From the NCBI GenBank assembly GCA_035578905.1, contig JAQJVL010000004.1, forward strand, positions 4,879,582 through 4,943,581: a stretch of DNA of 64,000 nt, read 5' to 3'. Of the stretch, positions 46,225-57,507 are shown one piece after another. The notes beneath the pieces are model-generated. The model worked only from the letters and a program-made list of their open reading frames with translations. It did not search any database and was not told the DNA's origin. The translations under genes and the position numbers were made by a program. Origin of the DNA: Stictocephala bisonia. Taxonomy: Eukaryota > Arthropoda > Insecta > Hemiptera > Membracidae. Numbering within the stretch: the stretch's first letter is position 1; the number at the start of each line of letters is the position of its first letter.

Positions 46225-47640
46225 TAGATGGACGTTTATTGATAATTAAAACATAGTACATGCAATAGATCACGTTGATAATATCAGAATAAATAAAAAA
46301 TCTATGCCATAATAAAGTAAATACATATGCAACAATAAAGATAGCAAATGAGCTACCAAACAACTAAAAATAATGCATATTTAATGCAAAAATGAAACAG
46401 GTTATCCTAATAGGCAATTAATACTAATTTAAAACAAGACGCAATTCATAAAAACTAAGAATTATATCAAGATAGTATAAAGTAGGTACATGCAAAAATA
46501 AATAAAATAATTAATTAAAACAAAGTTAAAAATCAAACATACTATGATATACTGTTCAAGAATCCAATTCGATTAGTACTAGCCTAAAAATGAACAAGAT
46601 GACAAAAGACAATTTATACTAATTCAAACAGACACTGTTCCTAAGAATAAATAGATAGATAATAAAGATGGCTAAGTATAACACCTTAAGAGTAATGGTT
46701 AAACTGATAGCTCAGCCTAAATACTGAATAATGCCGTCAACCAGTGGTATTGACCCACTCGCCCACCCATACACGTACAGTGGTATTGACTCACCCGCCC
46801 ACCCATACACGTACAGTGGTATTGACCCACCCGCCCACCCATACACGTACATTGGTATTGACTCACCCGCCCACCCATACACTGTTCCTAAGAATAAATA
46901 GATAGATAATAAAGATGGCTAAGGATAACACACAAATTTAAATAACTACTAAATTAAAAATCAAGCATGCTATAATCTGCTGTATACAATTCATTCACAT
47001 TTTAAAACGGATTTTGCAACAACCACTTAGAGATGATATTTTGAAAATGAGCTAGGGTAGCATTATGGGCACTTAAGGGTAACATATTAAATAATCTAAT
47101 ACCAAGAGCTTCATATCATAAATTAACTTTTGTCAGTCTATAATATATGGCCTATTGATGCGATTACAGTTGCGAGTACTGTAGTTATGAACAGTGGCTT
47201 TTTAATGTAAGCTTGTCTAAATTTTGTCGTACATGCACCAAACAAAAAATATACACCCATTAATTACTGTAGGAATTTTTTTTCTTTATAAAAATAGGCT
47301 TGCAATGTGCCCTGGAGTCTGCACCACCCAAAATCCTTACAGCCTTTTTTTTGGACGGTCAGTATATCCGTAACAGAACTGGCATTTCCCTAAATCATCA
47401 GACCATAAGACATTAGCTTTTGGTAGAAGTCCCAACAATACTGTAGGCCTAGCTAAGGTGGAAATAAGAACCAAGGCCAACATATGGTCAAAATATGTCA
47501 GGTTAACCATAGTTCGCGTATATATACCCAGACTCAAATTTTCCTCAAACGCGGTTAACGAATATATCCTAAATGAAATATTTCGGTCTATAGTATAAAG
47601 GATAGTTCTAAAAACTTCTGCTAGAGTCAAGAGTGCAGCA
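46225..47640 (-). pseudogene. 3' part of a degenerate non-LTR retrotransposon
   Basis: On the minus strand, a thumb block KKAVRILGGADSRAHCKP (about 47345-47290) is followed after frame changes by a TRNCNRINRP block (about 47175-47145). The C-terminal LFNMLPLSAHNATLAHFQ and KWLLQNP close ORF2 near 46995. This matches the thumb-to-end layout of LINE ORF2. Stops and shifts break it repeatedly. The 3' UTR runs to about 46225 and ends with AATAAACGTCCATC and a short tetranucleotide repeat. A minisatellite block lies within the UTR. Confidence 0.75.
46745..46880. repeat. G-rich dispersed minisatellite, site 3 (reverse orientation)
   Basis: Nearly four 36-bp units with AGTGGTATTGACCCACCCGC and CCACCCATACACGTAC, the reverse complement of the units at 26.2 and 28.8 kb. 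A segment of about 55 bases (ACTGTTCCTAAGAATAAATA...) occurs on both sides, at 46629 and 46878, as a direct repeat. Confidence 0.92.
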
Positions 47641-48062
47641 TCAACTTATAGATCTCTTTAGCTAACTCCCTTAGCCTATCAAAAACGTAAATTGTCTATA
47701 GGCCTAATTGTACATCTGCGTTAAAATTGCATTAAAATTTTAAATATTAATCTTTGTTTTTTTAATATTTCTGTATGATACTAAAACTTAAAAAATGAAG
47801 TTGATATTAAAACTTCACATTTCATGAACATTAATTTTTTTATATATAATTATCCTAAGCGTTAATAGGGTAAAATAATTTCCATATGTGAAGAGTTAAT
47901 ATTGATTATCATTAAGCTGATGATCTGTCAACCTGACAGTTGGTTTTGGATCAATGGAGCCCATAAACATAGTCTTTTCTCAAATCAAATTTAGGCCTAA
48001 ATTAGGAATCAATAGAAGAATACCTTTAATTTGATACCCACTTGGGTGTTTCTGCCATGCCT
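47641..48062. other. Unassigned spacer
   Basis: AT-rich, nothing recognised between the LINE remnant and the SINE. Confidence 0.4.
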
Positions 48063-48235
48063 TGGCGTGGTGGCTCAGTGGCTAAGTCTTCATACTGCAG
48101 AGGGCAAGATCCAAGGTTTGAATCCCCACTGAGCCAACGGTTGGTACTCGTTGAATGTTGAATAGAGCCACATAGCCTGTGGCCCATGTGAACTGGGGAG
48201 TGAAGTTAAAAAAATTAAATAATTAAATTTAAAAA
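48063..48235 (+). repeat. tRNA-derived SINE, copy 3 (best copy)
   Basis: Pol III A box TGGCTCAGTGG at 48071-48081 and B box GGTTTGAATCC at 48115-48125, spaced 33 bases apart as in tRNA genes. The tRNA-like head ends in CCCCACTGAGCCA. The body has GCCTGTGGCCCATGTGAACT and an A/T-rich tail. It cannot fold as a full tRNA, so it is a SINE and not a tRNA gene. Two more copies lie at 19484 and 42735 on the minus strand. Confidence 0.88.
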
Positions 48236-50964
48236 GACCTAATTTAACAAGTCAACCTACTTAGACCATTACCTTCCTGGCGTTAATTGTGTCCGATTTA
48301 AAAATCTTTGCCGTATTAATTAATGATCAGGACAAATTGTTGCGTAGTTTGAGTAGCCACAATAATAATATATTTAGAAAACATTATTTTTCTGTTTTTC
48401 GTTATTCTTCAGGTATTTCTGCAAAAAAAAGACAAGGACCCTTTTCTATATAATTACCTCACAAAGTTAGACTCTAGGCTTATAATTTAATATTATTACA
48501 AAATATGAGTTTTCCATTTTACCCCCCAACTTTAGGCCATATGCATGATGAACTCTTTAGTTGACATCTTTATGACAGCTTAGAATTTTTACCTTTTCTC
48601 CTAGATAAGGAATAGAAACTGCTTTTTAGGCATAATGGGGTTTCAAAATAAAAAGTAATTTTTTCGAGTCACCTTATTATCCAGACATTATAAGTCATGC
48701 ATATACATGAGATATAATTCTATGTGTATATCCTATACATATAGTCATACTTAGTGATAACACCCAGTTCGCTGATACAATTATTGAAATGAAAGCTAGC
48801 CCAGCTGATACTACACTTTTTAAATTGTCCATATTGTAGAAGATGTTGAGTGCAGCTCCTGATCCTTGCAATCTTGGATCTTATGAGATGAAAAATTGCA
48901 ATACCCTGTTTTAAAGCACTGTGGTACCTTATTTCCTTATATTACTTAGACTGTCATAAAGTTGTTAAAGCTGTGAATTTTTTGAGATAAAATGATATAT
49001 CATTTTGTAGACTTAGTTGTTATTCCCAAGACTTAAGAGAGAGAGCTAATTTGAATAAGCAATTACTGTACAGTATTAGAAGATAGGTAATAGTCAAATA
49101 TGAAGATTTGATACTGTACAATTTATGCTTCGATTTATTAATTCTTGTTATTTTCTGGTGAACCTATACTACATTGATAACATATGTAACTTGTCCTTTT
49201 ACGCCCTTGTATTCCTTATCAAAAAAGATTGATCTTGATTGAGTTTTAAGATTTAGAATTCCATCTTTGTGTCTTCTGAGGTTAGTGTTGGAGTTTAGAA
49301 GTATCCTATTGCTTTTTCTCTATACACTGTTGTTTATATCCACTGTCTGCAGAAGATTTAGAGCTGCTTTCTGCGTACTGTTAGTGTGAAACTTGATATT
49401 AACAACTGTATACCATAGGAACTGTTTGAAACAATCACTTAACCGAAATTTCCTCAACATTTGCAGCTAGTTAGCAACACAATTCAATCAGAATCAGTCA
49501 GAATCTTCAATGATTGGAACAACTCTTTTGCTATTCAATATGGCACTACGGTACTGCATTATAAAGATTCTTACCTAAGCTGACTGATAAGTTGATGTTA
49601 ATTTAATTGGATAAAGTGGCACTTAAAAACATAAACTTGGGCAAAGGTAATTGTGGTTTGAAAACCAACGAAAATGATCATTTATGAAAGTTACAGATTT
49701 TTACTGAGTGATAAGAAAATAATTTATTATTGTAGGTACATAAGTCAGAAAATAGTACCTACATCTGGATTTCAAAATCCATAATATGATAGTACATATT
49801 ATAGATTTAAAAAAAGGGTATTTACGCTACTGCTTTAGCTAGTTCATCGGCTGTATTACCACTTCAGAAATAAGAGGTAACAAAACTATATATAGTACAA
49901 CCCATATTCTCCGGCCTTACTTTATCCGGCTGTTTGTGTCATCCGGCTTGCCAATCAGACGAAAATAATATTTTTAGATAAAATTACAAGCACGTGTAAG
50001 TGTTGTTCATCTTCAAAATGTAAATCTCAAATACGAATGCTTTGAATGTTTAAACCTTGAATATTTAAAACTTTTTAAATACGTTCTTTTGATATGTTGT
50101 ACATTACTGTTTATTGCTGTGTAAAGCAAGGAAGATCCGAGCTGGGCAATTTGTTTACTTCTGTGACAGAGTGGCTGGAAGAGTCTATTTCTTAAATGGA
50201 GATCTGGTAGAGTTGATTATGTACACTCTCGACATTTTCAGCCTTTTGTTTACCATGTTGGTTTTTGAAAACACGTTCTTGTTCAATTAAAGGATATGAT
50301 TACAGTACGTTCTTTTAAAATCATTAAAATTATTTTGTATAGGAAGTGTTTGCCTAAATACTATGCAGTAACTTAACATATGATGTTAGAATTTTAATGA
50401 TTAAAAAACAGTTTTCAAAAACATCATGTGTCTTGTGAGACACAAGATTTTGACAGTATATAGTCGGCTGCAATGGAACCGTCAAAATTCTCCATGCTTT
50501 CACGATTTGCTTTGCACGCATTTGTAGGTGTTCTTCTCTTGCTTGCCATCTGATATGAACTATAGAATCTGATAATTTTTAGAAAAACCAAGTTTTTGTA
50601 ACTTAATTTTGTTCGGATTTAAACGTATCCGGCTTGACCTACCACAATATTAAGTAAGATAACCAAGGTCGCACTGAACAAATATTATGTAGCTGTAGCA
50701 GACTATACTTCTAAATATTGGGAATGATCTTACATATTTATATTTGACCTGAATTATGGTACTATGACAGTAGACAGTGTTACATTGTACTAAACATTTG
50801 TGAAATAGTTACAATCAATGTAATAAACAAACTGGTACACAGTCAGTACATTATTTAATGTTTAAAGAAAATGATTCTACAAACACAAGGTCATACAAAA
50901 TGGTAATTAAAAGTACTCACTAAGGCTATAATACGATTTTTTTATTTAAAACTTGTTTAACTGA
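48236..50964. other. AT-rich DNA with a possible pogo-like terminus
   Basis: No gene recognised. At about 49895-49960 the phrase ATCCGGC or CTCCGGC occurs three times at about 17-base intervals after GTACAACCCATATT. This resembles the repeated TTATCCGG phrases in some pogo/Tigger TIRs, but no inverted partner was found. Confidence 0.35.
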
Positions 50965-51098
50965 TTTACAATATGTACAGTTCCAGACGTTTCGCCCAAG
51001 CTACGATGTGGCATCCTCAGTGGTTAGGCTGAGAGTCAACCACTGAGGATGCCACATCGTAGCATGGGCGAAACGTCTGGAACTGTACATATTGTAAA
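50965..51098. repeat. Near-perfect 61-bp palindrome with two hammerhead-ribozyme-like cores
   Basis: Arms 50965-51025 and 51038-51098 match at 60 of 61 positions around a 12-base spacer. Each arm carries, in opposite directions, CTGAGGA (plus 51043-51049), a stem-loop candidate GCCACAT...ATGGGC with one bulge, and GAAACGTC (from 51070). CUGANGA, stem II, GAAA and a GUC cleavage triplet with a very short palindromic ACGU stem III is the layout of minimal hammerhead ribozymes, as known from Penelope-like elements. CCA before the core can pair with TGG after GTC (stem I, 3 bp). The palindrome is directly seen; ribozyme activity is inference. Confidence 0.7.
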
Positions 51099-51313
51099 TA
51101 GTCCTTTGACGTGGTTGACACCAGAAGAACTAGTTTCTAATAATGACTCCAGCCGCTTAAGCTTACAAAATAGGATTGTTTAACTGACGTAATAAGCAAA
51201 GTCTTGTTCAGCTCTATAGAAATTGGGGAGATGATTAAAAAATTGTAATTTTTATTTTAAATGGATTAGACTCATATCTTTAAAATTATGTCTTCTAGAT
51301 GTATTGATACATA

Positions 51314-52699
51314 CAGTGGAACCTTGATAACTTGAACCTGGAAGGATAGAAAATATAAAGTGTTATTCGAGTAGGCTATTGTAAAATTCGAGTTATGAAG
51401 TATTTTTAGTTAAAAAGTTTGAGTTATAAAGGATGAAATTCACTACTTCTAGTTACAGAAATCCCATAGCACTGAATTGATTAAATGCTCACATTGTAAG
51501 TTACGTAAAAAATTTCAAATTTAAACCAGCCTACTGACAAAATAATAAATAACATATGAGGCTAAAGTGCAATAACAGTCAGTTCTAATACTGAAATCAC
51601 ATACTGTAATATTGCAATTCTTTATTACGTAATCTTAAAGAAATCATCGATTTGTGACTGCTTACCATGAGATGCAGCATAATTCAAACTTGAATCTAGA
51701 TTAGAAATAAATGTCACAACACTGTCACTCATAACAGGTAGGTAATGTACACAATCGTTAATACTTAAAATAAAGGAAAATGCATGGTTAGAACATAACA
51801 GTTAAGGCTGTTTGATCAAAAAATTTTAATATTTTTCGATTTCAATTACTTTATATCAGCTATTAAACGCCTCCCCAAGTAGTTATTTCATTAAAATGAC
51901 GTTTATAGTTATAAATACATCACTTCAAAAATGCAAATTTGGGCTTTCTTGGTACATACTGAATTAAGAAACTATTTTTCCGATTGTTCCCAAATTTTAA
52001 AAACAGATCCTCACAGGACTGGTCTTGTTCATCAGATATTTTAAATTATGTAATTTTACTGCAAATTAGCAAATTTGATTTTAAATAATTAATGTTATGA
52101 TTGTTTTTATTTTATTACGATGAGAAATACCATGTTGTGTGTGGTATCTTATGCTTTTTATTTGTAATATCACACAATTTACAAAATTGATTAACTTTAT
52201 ATTCTCAACTGGTGAATGTACTTTTATCCGCATGTTATATTACAATCCAACCGTTACGCACACATACAGCGAGACACAGCACCCGCACCCACAGGATCGC
52301 GCTCAAACGACTTCCTGCAATTATACCCCACTCATCCCAGGGGAGAGGGAGGGGTCGAATGCCTGTGTATGAGTAGATCGCAGTCAGACATATAGTCAGC
52401 GCTGCAAGCGGAATCCAGTTGTCCCTAAAGCCGGCCGATCCACCTTAACAAATGAATTGCACTTAATGATGAGAGTTGGGGCAGATCCATGTCACAACAT
52501 GGAAGTTTAGCTCGCTTAATAGGTAGCATTGATGCTGAATATCGTTTTATTGAGGTTCCCTATCTTAAACCTTAAGTTATAAAGGGTGAAATGATTGAAA
52601 ACTTCTACTTGTAAAGGTTTGCATAATTCCTTTTTCGATTTATAGAGATAAAATGTACTCTTCCAAACAATGGAAAATTCGCTATATCAAGGGTTTTAT
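51314..52699. mobile_element. Probable pogo/Tigger-like element, about 1.4 kb, decayed
   Basis: The left end is TA|CAGTGGAACCTTGATAACTT. At the right, plus TATCAAGGGTTTTA|TA (about 52686-52699) is a diverged reverse complement of it. Subterminal GAGTTATAAAGG- and AAGTTATAAAGG-type phrases occur near both ends. The interior holds a GC-rich patch at 52240-52440 and no transposase that I recognise. The right end lacks a clear CTG, so the boundary and assignment are tentative. Confidence 0.4.
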
Positions 52700-53123
52700 A
52701 TCAAAATATTCAAGGTGAAGAGGTGAAATTAAAATTGAAGTTCAAGAGGATTTGGAAAAATTGTAATACAGTAATATAAGCATAATAAACCTATATAAAC
52801 ATACTTGTGTCTCTTTTCTACATTTGCTTACCATCCTCATCCTGTAACATTTCAATATTTGTAAATGGTTATATTCTGGAGTTCCTAAAGTGTTTGCTGC
52901 TGATGCTAATATTTTTTTCTATCATAGTCGTCACTTTAAATTACTAATTCTAATATTAAGAGAAAGTAAAAATGTAAATGAAGGTAAGTGACATAAGGTG
53001 TAATCCTCCAAATTAAGGGAATCTTAATAAAACCCAGATGCTCAGTTAAAAATGTCACTTTGTAATATTACATTTTTTTATTTCAGAAAGAATTTTACCT
53101 GTCATGAAATTAATGAACTGGCT

Positions 53124-53200
53124 ATGATGGATAACCATGATAATTTGGATGACCATGGGTCAACTTTCTGGAAAAAAAGCACTAAGCCAGTGCCTGGCAG
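53124..53200 (+). CDS. TBC1D22: TBC1D22-like Rab GAP, first recognised coding exon
   Basis: The exon spans 53087-53200, from the acceptor ATTTTTTTATTTCAG to the donor CAG|GTAAAA. From the ATG at 53124 it encodes 25 residues plus two bases, including STFWKKSTKPVPG. This matches the conserved N-terminus of TBC1D22A/B (FWKRS.KLPGS). The family are TBC-domain proteins that act as Rab GTPase-activating proteins, associated with the Golgi in mammals. The frame is also open upstream of the ATG to the acceptor, so an earlier start in an unseen exon is possible. The strong acceptor implies at least one upstream exon, probably 5' UTR. A small upstream frame (53104-53127) overlaps the start as ATGA. The intron after this exon is phase 2. 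Confidence 0.8.
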
Positions 53201-54131
53201 GTAAAATTTGTTTTATTTAAATAAATACTAAAACTAGAAAAACCTCTTATATTTTATTACTCATTTTATTTCTACTTTTCAGTGTGTCTTATATTTTTAC
53301 TATGTTCTTTACTTAACACTATGTATTTTATTTCTCAATATTTGTTGCTGTAGTCTGAACTTTTTATCGATTTGAAATTATTACTGCTCTAAATCTCCAA
53401 GAGGTAAGGTTATGATGTGGCTTTATATTAGACAGGGACACTCCTGCTAACCCCATCACTCATTTGTGTCACTCACACCAGTCATTCTAAATTTTCTTTT
53501 TTCTTCACATTGTACGCTTACATTGTTAATAAATAACGTCTTATATCATAGTCCACTAAACTCTCTCATTGGTTATAGAGAATAGTAACAAAGGCTCTTA
53601 TTGGCTGGTATCGAGATATTTATTATCCAACTTATTTTAGCTCCTTGAGAGAAAATATCTTGAAATCCTTTTTAGTATGTATCCTTTTTTAATTGGCCTC
53701 TGAAGAATATATGTACCAAGATTATGGTTAAAAAAATTATATTTTTTGAAAAACTGTGATCAGTAAGTCAAGGGAGAGTCAGTGGCCGATATGTCAGGTG
53801 TAATGACTTTTAACCTGAGTTAGAGGTAGTGCAGGTTTGAATCCTGGCCTTGGTTTTTATCAGTAATATTCATCTTGTGCTGTACTGTTTCTCACAGTTA
53901 CTCTGTCTGACAAGTTCCCCGCACATATCAATAGTCCATGGAGTGGAGAACGGGTAGAGTAAGGTTAAAGAAAAAAATCTGCCTCTCTTTTTTCTAAAAG
54001 AAAAAGTGGCATCAGGCTAATATATTTATAGATTAAAATAACTAGTTTTCCTTTATATATTGAAGTTATTACTATTGTAAGATATTGAATTATCAGAATA
54101 AGATATTAAATACTAGATATATGAGTTTTAA
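53201..54131. other. Intron 1, first part, with a possible SINE
   Basis: Noncoding. At 53775-53960 a pol III B-box match GGTTTGAATCC (53834-53844) follows an ill-defined A-box region. The downstream sequence resembles a SINE body, but it is not the family seen at 48063. The rest is AT-rich. Confidence 0.4.
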
Positions 54132-54887
54132 CCCTTGCAACGTGGGAAATGGATATATCCCAAGCCTCTATTCGGGCCGTAACGCAGTAAACGGATATAT
54201 CCTCCAAACCTTATTTTGTGACATTTAATAAATTGTAGTTGCAGTGGGATCCGCTAGAGTTCAGGAAAATTTTGAATAGTCTTTCTAAACAACGGTTTGT
54301 GTGATCTGAAAGTTATTTGTTGGTCTTGGTGGGAGGGGGAATGGTTTTGTCAGTTAAAGCACGCCTGACTACCAGTCTGCGGTTTCTCATTGCGCGTGAA
54401 ACAGATATATCCTTAACTCGTTATTTTAGTTTTTGACAGTTTTGCTAGTGTTGTATAGTTGTATTATCGTTCGTGTACGTGACTTTATCAATTTAGTTCC
54501 GTTTTATTGTATGCAGTTTTATCTATCGGCATCAGTTTTATTGACCATATTGTATATTTAACTATTTTTATATAATTTTCATATTTTATTTCTATTATTT
54601 GCTTTATATTTTTTAATTTTTATCTTAGCTAATTTTTATTTCTATTTGATCTTGTTTATAAACTGAGTTTGAACACACAAAAATTATAAATATATATTTT
54701 TAGATTTTTTTTGTAAATTTAAAAAATTTAAAAAAAAATAAATTTTTGTATTATTTTTTAATAGTTTGGTAGTTTTTTACATCCTCTAGCTAAAACAAAA
54801 ATTCGTGTTCAGAAAATTACGTTTTTACAGATTTAAATAGTTACACTTTTTCAGTAAAATAAGAACAATTTATTCTGCGTTGCAGGG
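54132..54887. mobile_element. piggyBac-type MITE in intron 1, 756 bp
   Basis: Left TTAA|CCCTTGCAACG (TTAA at 54128-54131). The right end reads CGTTGCAGGG|TTAG (54878-54891), the reverse complement of CCCTGCAACG. TTAA targets with CCC...GGG termini are the signature of piggyBac elements. The interior repeats GGATATATCC palindromes and encodes nothing recognisable. One base of the right target copy has changed (TTAG). It lies in intron 1 of the TBC1D22 gene. Confidence 0.7.
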
Positions 54888-54932
54888 TTAGTATTTGTTT
54901 AAATTTCCAATATTTTAAAGAATTATTGTTAA

Positions 54933-55475
54933 CACTTTAGCCATCAAAGGTGACTACCACGATTTGGTGGATAAACTACAAATCATTGTGTGTGAAGAGA
55001 TTGTCTGGTGTACTACTATTCGTTTACATCTAGTTTGTCTCTTTATATTCTCACCCTGGGATGAGATTCACCACTGGGAATGATTTGAAGTCAATTAGAA
55101 CTTTGTTTATTGGATTTTTTACCAATTAGAGATCAAAGGATGATATCCAAAAATCAATTCCATTGATTATGGCATTTGAATATATGTCATTTCAAGTTGT
55201 TGTTGGATTAATTTATAATCTACCCGAAGAACTCAATAAAAACTCAAACAAATCAGCTTAAAACTAATTAAAAAATATATTCTTCTGTCAAAAAGTGTTC
55301 TGGACTCAGTGGATGAATACATTAATCATTGCAGAGACAGTCCATTATTAACAACTATATGTATATAACAATAATGTGTCAAGGTTGTTTAATCAGATGT
55401 TTAATCCTACAAATTCCATTGACGCCTGATGCGTCTATTGCATCCCGGCCAAAAATACTGTTGACGCCTCAAGCG
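54933..55475. mobile_element. Second possible piggyBac-type MITE in intron 1
   Basis: TTAA at 54929-54932 and at 55476-55479 flank a segment whose ends are diverged inverted copies (CACTTTAGCCATCAAAGG on the left; CGCTTGAGGCGTCAACAG on the right read on minus). No coding content. Short diverged ends make this less sure than the neighbour 45 bp upstream. Confidence 0.45.
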
Positions 55476-55479
55476 TTAA

Positions 55480-57014
55480 AGTTCAGCAGTTGTATAAATC
55501 GCTCACTTCTCGCTTATATACCGGTTGTTAAACTTACTTACCAGTGCAAACAAAAACCAATGCAATTTTCTTTCATACAGTACAGTTTGAAATTATCAAG
55601 AATAACATTAAAAACTAACGTAATTTTTATTCTTTTTTTTGTCAGCTGATCACGCTAGACACTAGTGATTATGTATCACTGGTAGTGTTGCAGCTGTATT
55701 TATATTTTCTAAAAGTTATACATCTATATATTACATATAATTTCAAAGATTATGAAATTTTGGTTATGAAAATATTAGTGTTGTCATGGGAACATAATTT
55801 TAAAATTATATAGAGGAAGAATGTAAACACTACATTTAAAAAACAATTTTTAAACTTTTGTTGTTATGTTTTTGTTGTTGAATTTTTTACAAAAACAAAA
55901 TTACTTATAAATTGTGATTCTACATGTTTTTCTGAAAAGAATGGTTTATAATAATATTCCAAAAGAGTGTTCTAAATATTTTAGTGATTATTTTCCTAAC
56001 TGTTTACAAAACAGTCACAAAATGCCTGGTATTATAGGTTAAAATTGCCAGAGTGTGTAGGGTTAACATGAGTGTAAAAGAAAATATATCTCTGAATGAG
56101 AATGACAGACATAGAATTTTTAAGTTAACCAATTCTGAGATTGGTTGTGGATACAATATTAGTAAGTTTTATGCAATATAATAAAAAATAACTACATCTG
56201 TAAAATCTTAAAATTGTACTAATTAATATTTTTACAGATCATAACAGTTTTTTTTTTAAAGAAAATTACACCTTGAAGAGAGGACCTAATTGTCCTAACT
56301 TTGCCTCGATAAATAAAACATTTTTCATTTCATTTCCATTTTTATCTTTGGATACAATATCCGATAAATATGTAAAGGACATCAAAATGTATTTGATACA
56401 TTTAATGCTCCAAAGAACATAAAATTAAATACAATTAATTTAAATAAATTTGAGCATGGTTTGAAAAGGTAAATAGCCTCTTCATAGTCTGTAAGTCAGC
56501 GAGACTGTTATGATTAATGTAAATGTTTATCAAATTATCTTGCTATTTAATTTTAAGGCTACAAAATCTGTTTGCTAACGGTGTCCCTTCATATATATCA
56601 TCGTCAAGTACTTAAATCAAATTGTAAATAGTGGACTTACCTCTTCACTTTGATATCCACGCCATAGAGGTACTTCTGGGATAGTATTTTAATTTTATTT
56701 TCTGAATTTTTGTTCTTAATTTATTAGTTTTAATACTTACTTTTTGAAAAATATGTTTATATATATAATCACTCCAGTTCATTATTGCTTTTAACTTTGG
56801 TTTAATAGTTGGAGCATACTGTTCTCATCATAGATTTCAAAATAGATTCCGACTGTGCCCTTAATTTTCTGAATAATCTTTTACTGACAACACAATTTGA
56901 TAATTTTGCCAGTGCTATTATGTGGGTCTAAAATTTAATTTTAGTGCGGTATGTTTAAAAAACTATGCTGTTAATGAATAGATTATATAATTATTTGAGA
57001 CATTATGTATTTAG
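55480..57014. other. Intron 1, last part
   Basis: AT-rich intronic DNA with no further recognised element. GTAGGGTTAAC near 56060 resembles another TTAA-flanked terminus but has no partner. The intron ends in ACATTATGTATTTAG just before exon 2. Confidence 0.45.
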
Positions 57015-57142
57015 GCCAAGCCCAAGGAAAGAAATACGTAGCAACTCTCAACAAAATTCAAGTTCTACTTCTTTTCAAGATTTTCAAGACAGTGTAAGCG
57101 ATGCCTGGGACATAGGAGATGATGAGTTCTGTAATATACTAG
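57015..57142 (+). CDS. TBC1D22: TBC1D22-like Rab GAP, second coding exon
   Basis: The 128-base exon lies between acceptor TATTTAG and donor CTAG|GTATGT. Taking the two bases left over from the previous exon, it reads R then 42 codons, with one base over (phase 1 intron after it). It contains a serine/glutamine-rich stretch and then FQDFQDSVSDAWDIGDDE. This is the most diagnostic block: vertebrate TBC1D22 proteins have a nearly identical NTSDAWDIGDDE or SDAWDAGEDD at the same distance from the FWK motif. The region precedes the catalytic TBC domain and is presumably flexible. No stop or frameshift. Confidence 0.88.
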
Positions 57143-57227
57143 GTATGTAAAATTTCTTAATTGTAGATATGTGTTTCAAAGGAGTCAGCTGGTTTTGTAT
57201 ATTTGAACATATATTTAATGTTAGTTT

Positions 57228-57482
57228 ACTATTTATTGTTTACAGGCCCAAATGTGCAAATCGGATTTCTATGTTGAAACACACATCTATACTATTTATT
57301 GTTTATAGGTTCAAATGTGCAAAATCGGATTTCTATGTTGAAACACACATCTATACTATTTATTGTTTACAGGTTCAAATGTGCAAAATCGGATTTCTAT
57401 ATTGAAACACACATCTATACTATTTATTGTTTATAGGTTCAAATGTGCAAAATCGGATTTCTATGTTGAAACACACATCTAC
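57228..57482. repeat. 64-bp tandem repeat, 4 copies, in intron 2
   Basis: Direct repeats at 63-64-base spacing, containing TTTATTGTTTACAGGTTCAA and GGATTTCTATGTTGAAACAC. Each copy holds an acceptor-like TTTATTGTTTACAG or TTTATTGTTTATAG. The array starts only 86 bases after the exon 2 donor. Copies differ by a few bases. A plus frame over it is not a gene. Confidence 0.92.
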
Positions 57483-57507
57483 TGTTGGTTTTAAAATGTA
57501 TTATACT

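Noticed and set aside
48063..48235. tRNA gene
   Set aside because: A and B boxes are present, but no cloverleaf with acceptor stem can be formed. Related copies with the same non-tRNA body mark it as a SINE.
49891..50650. Complete pogo-like element
   Set aside because: ATCCGGC phrases occur near both ends but in the same orientation; no inverted partner was found, so only a possible solo terminus is noted.
57169..57405. 78-codon plus frame after exon 2
   Set aside because: It is made of the 64-bp tandem repeat in the intron.
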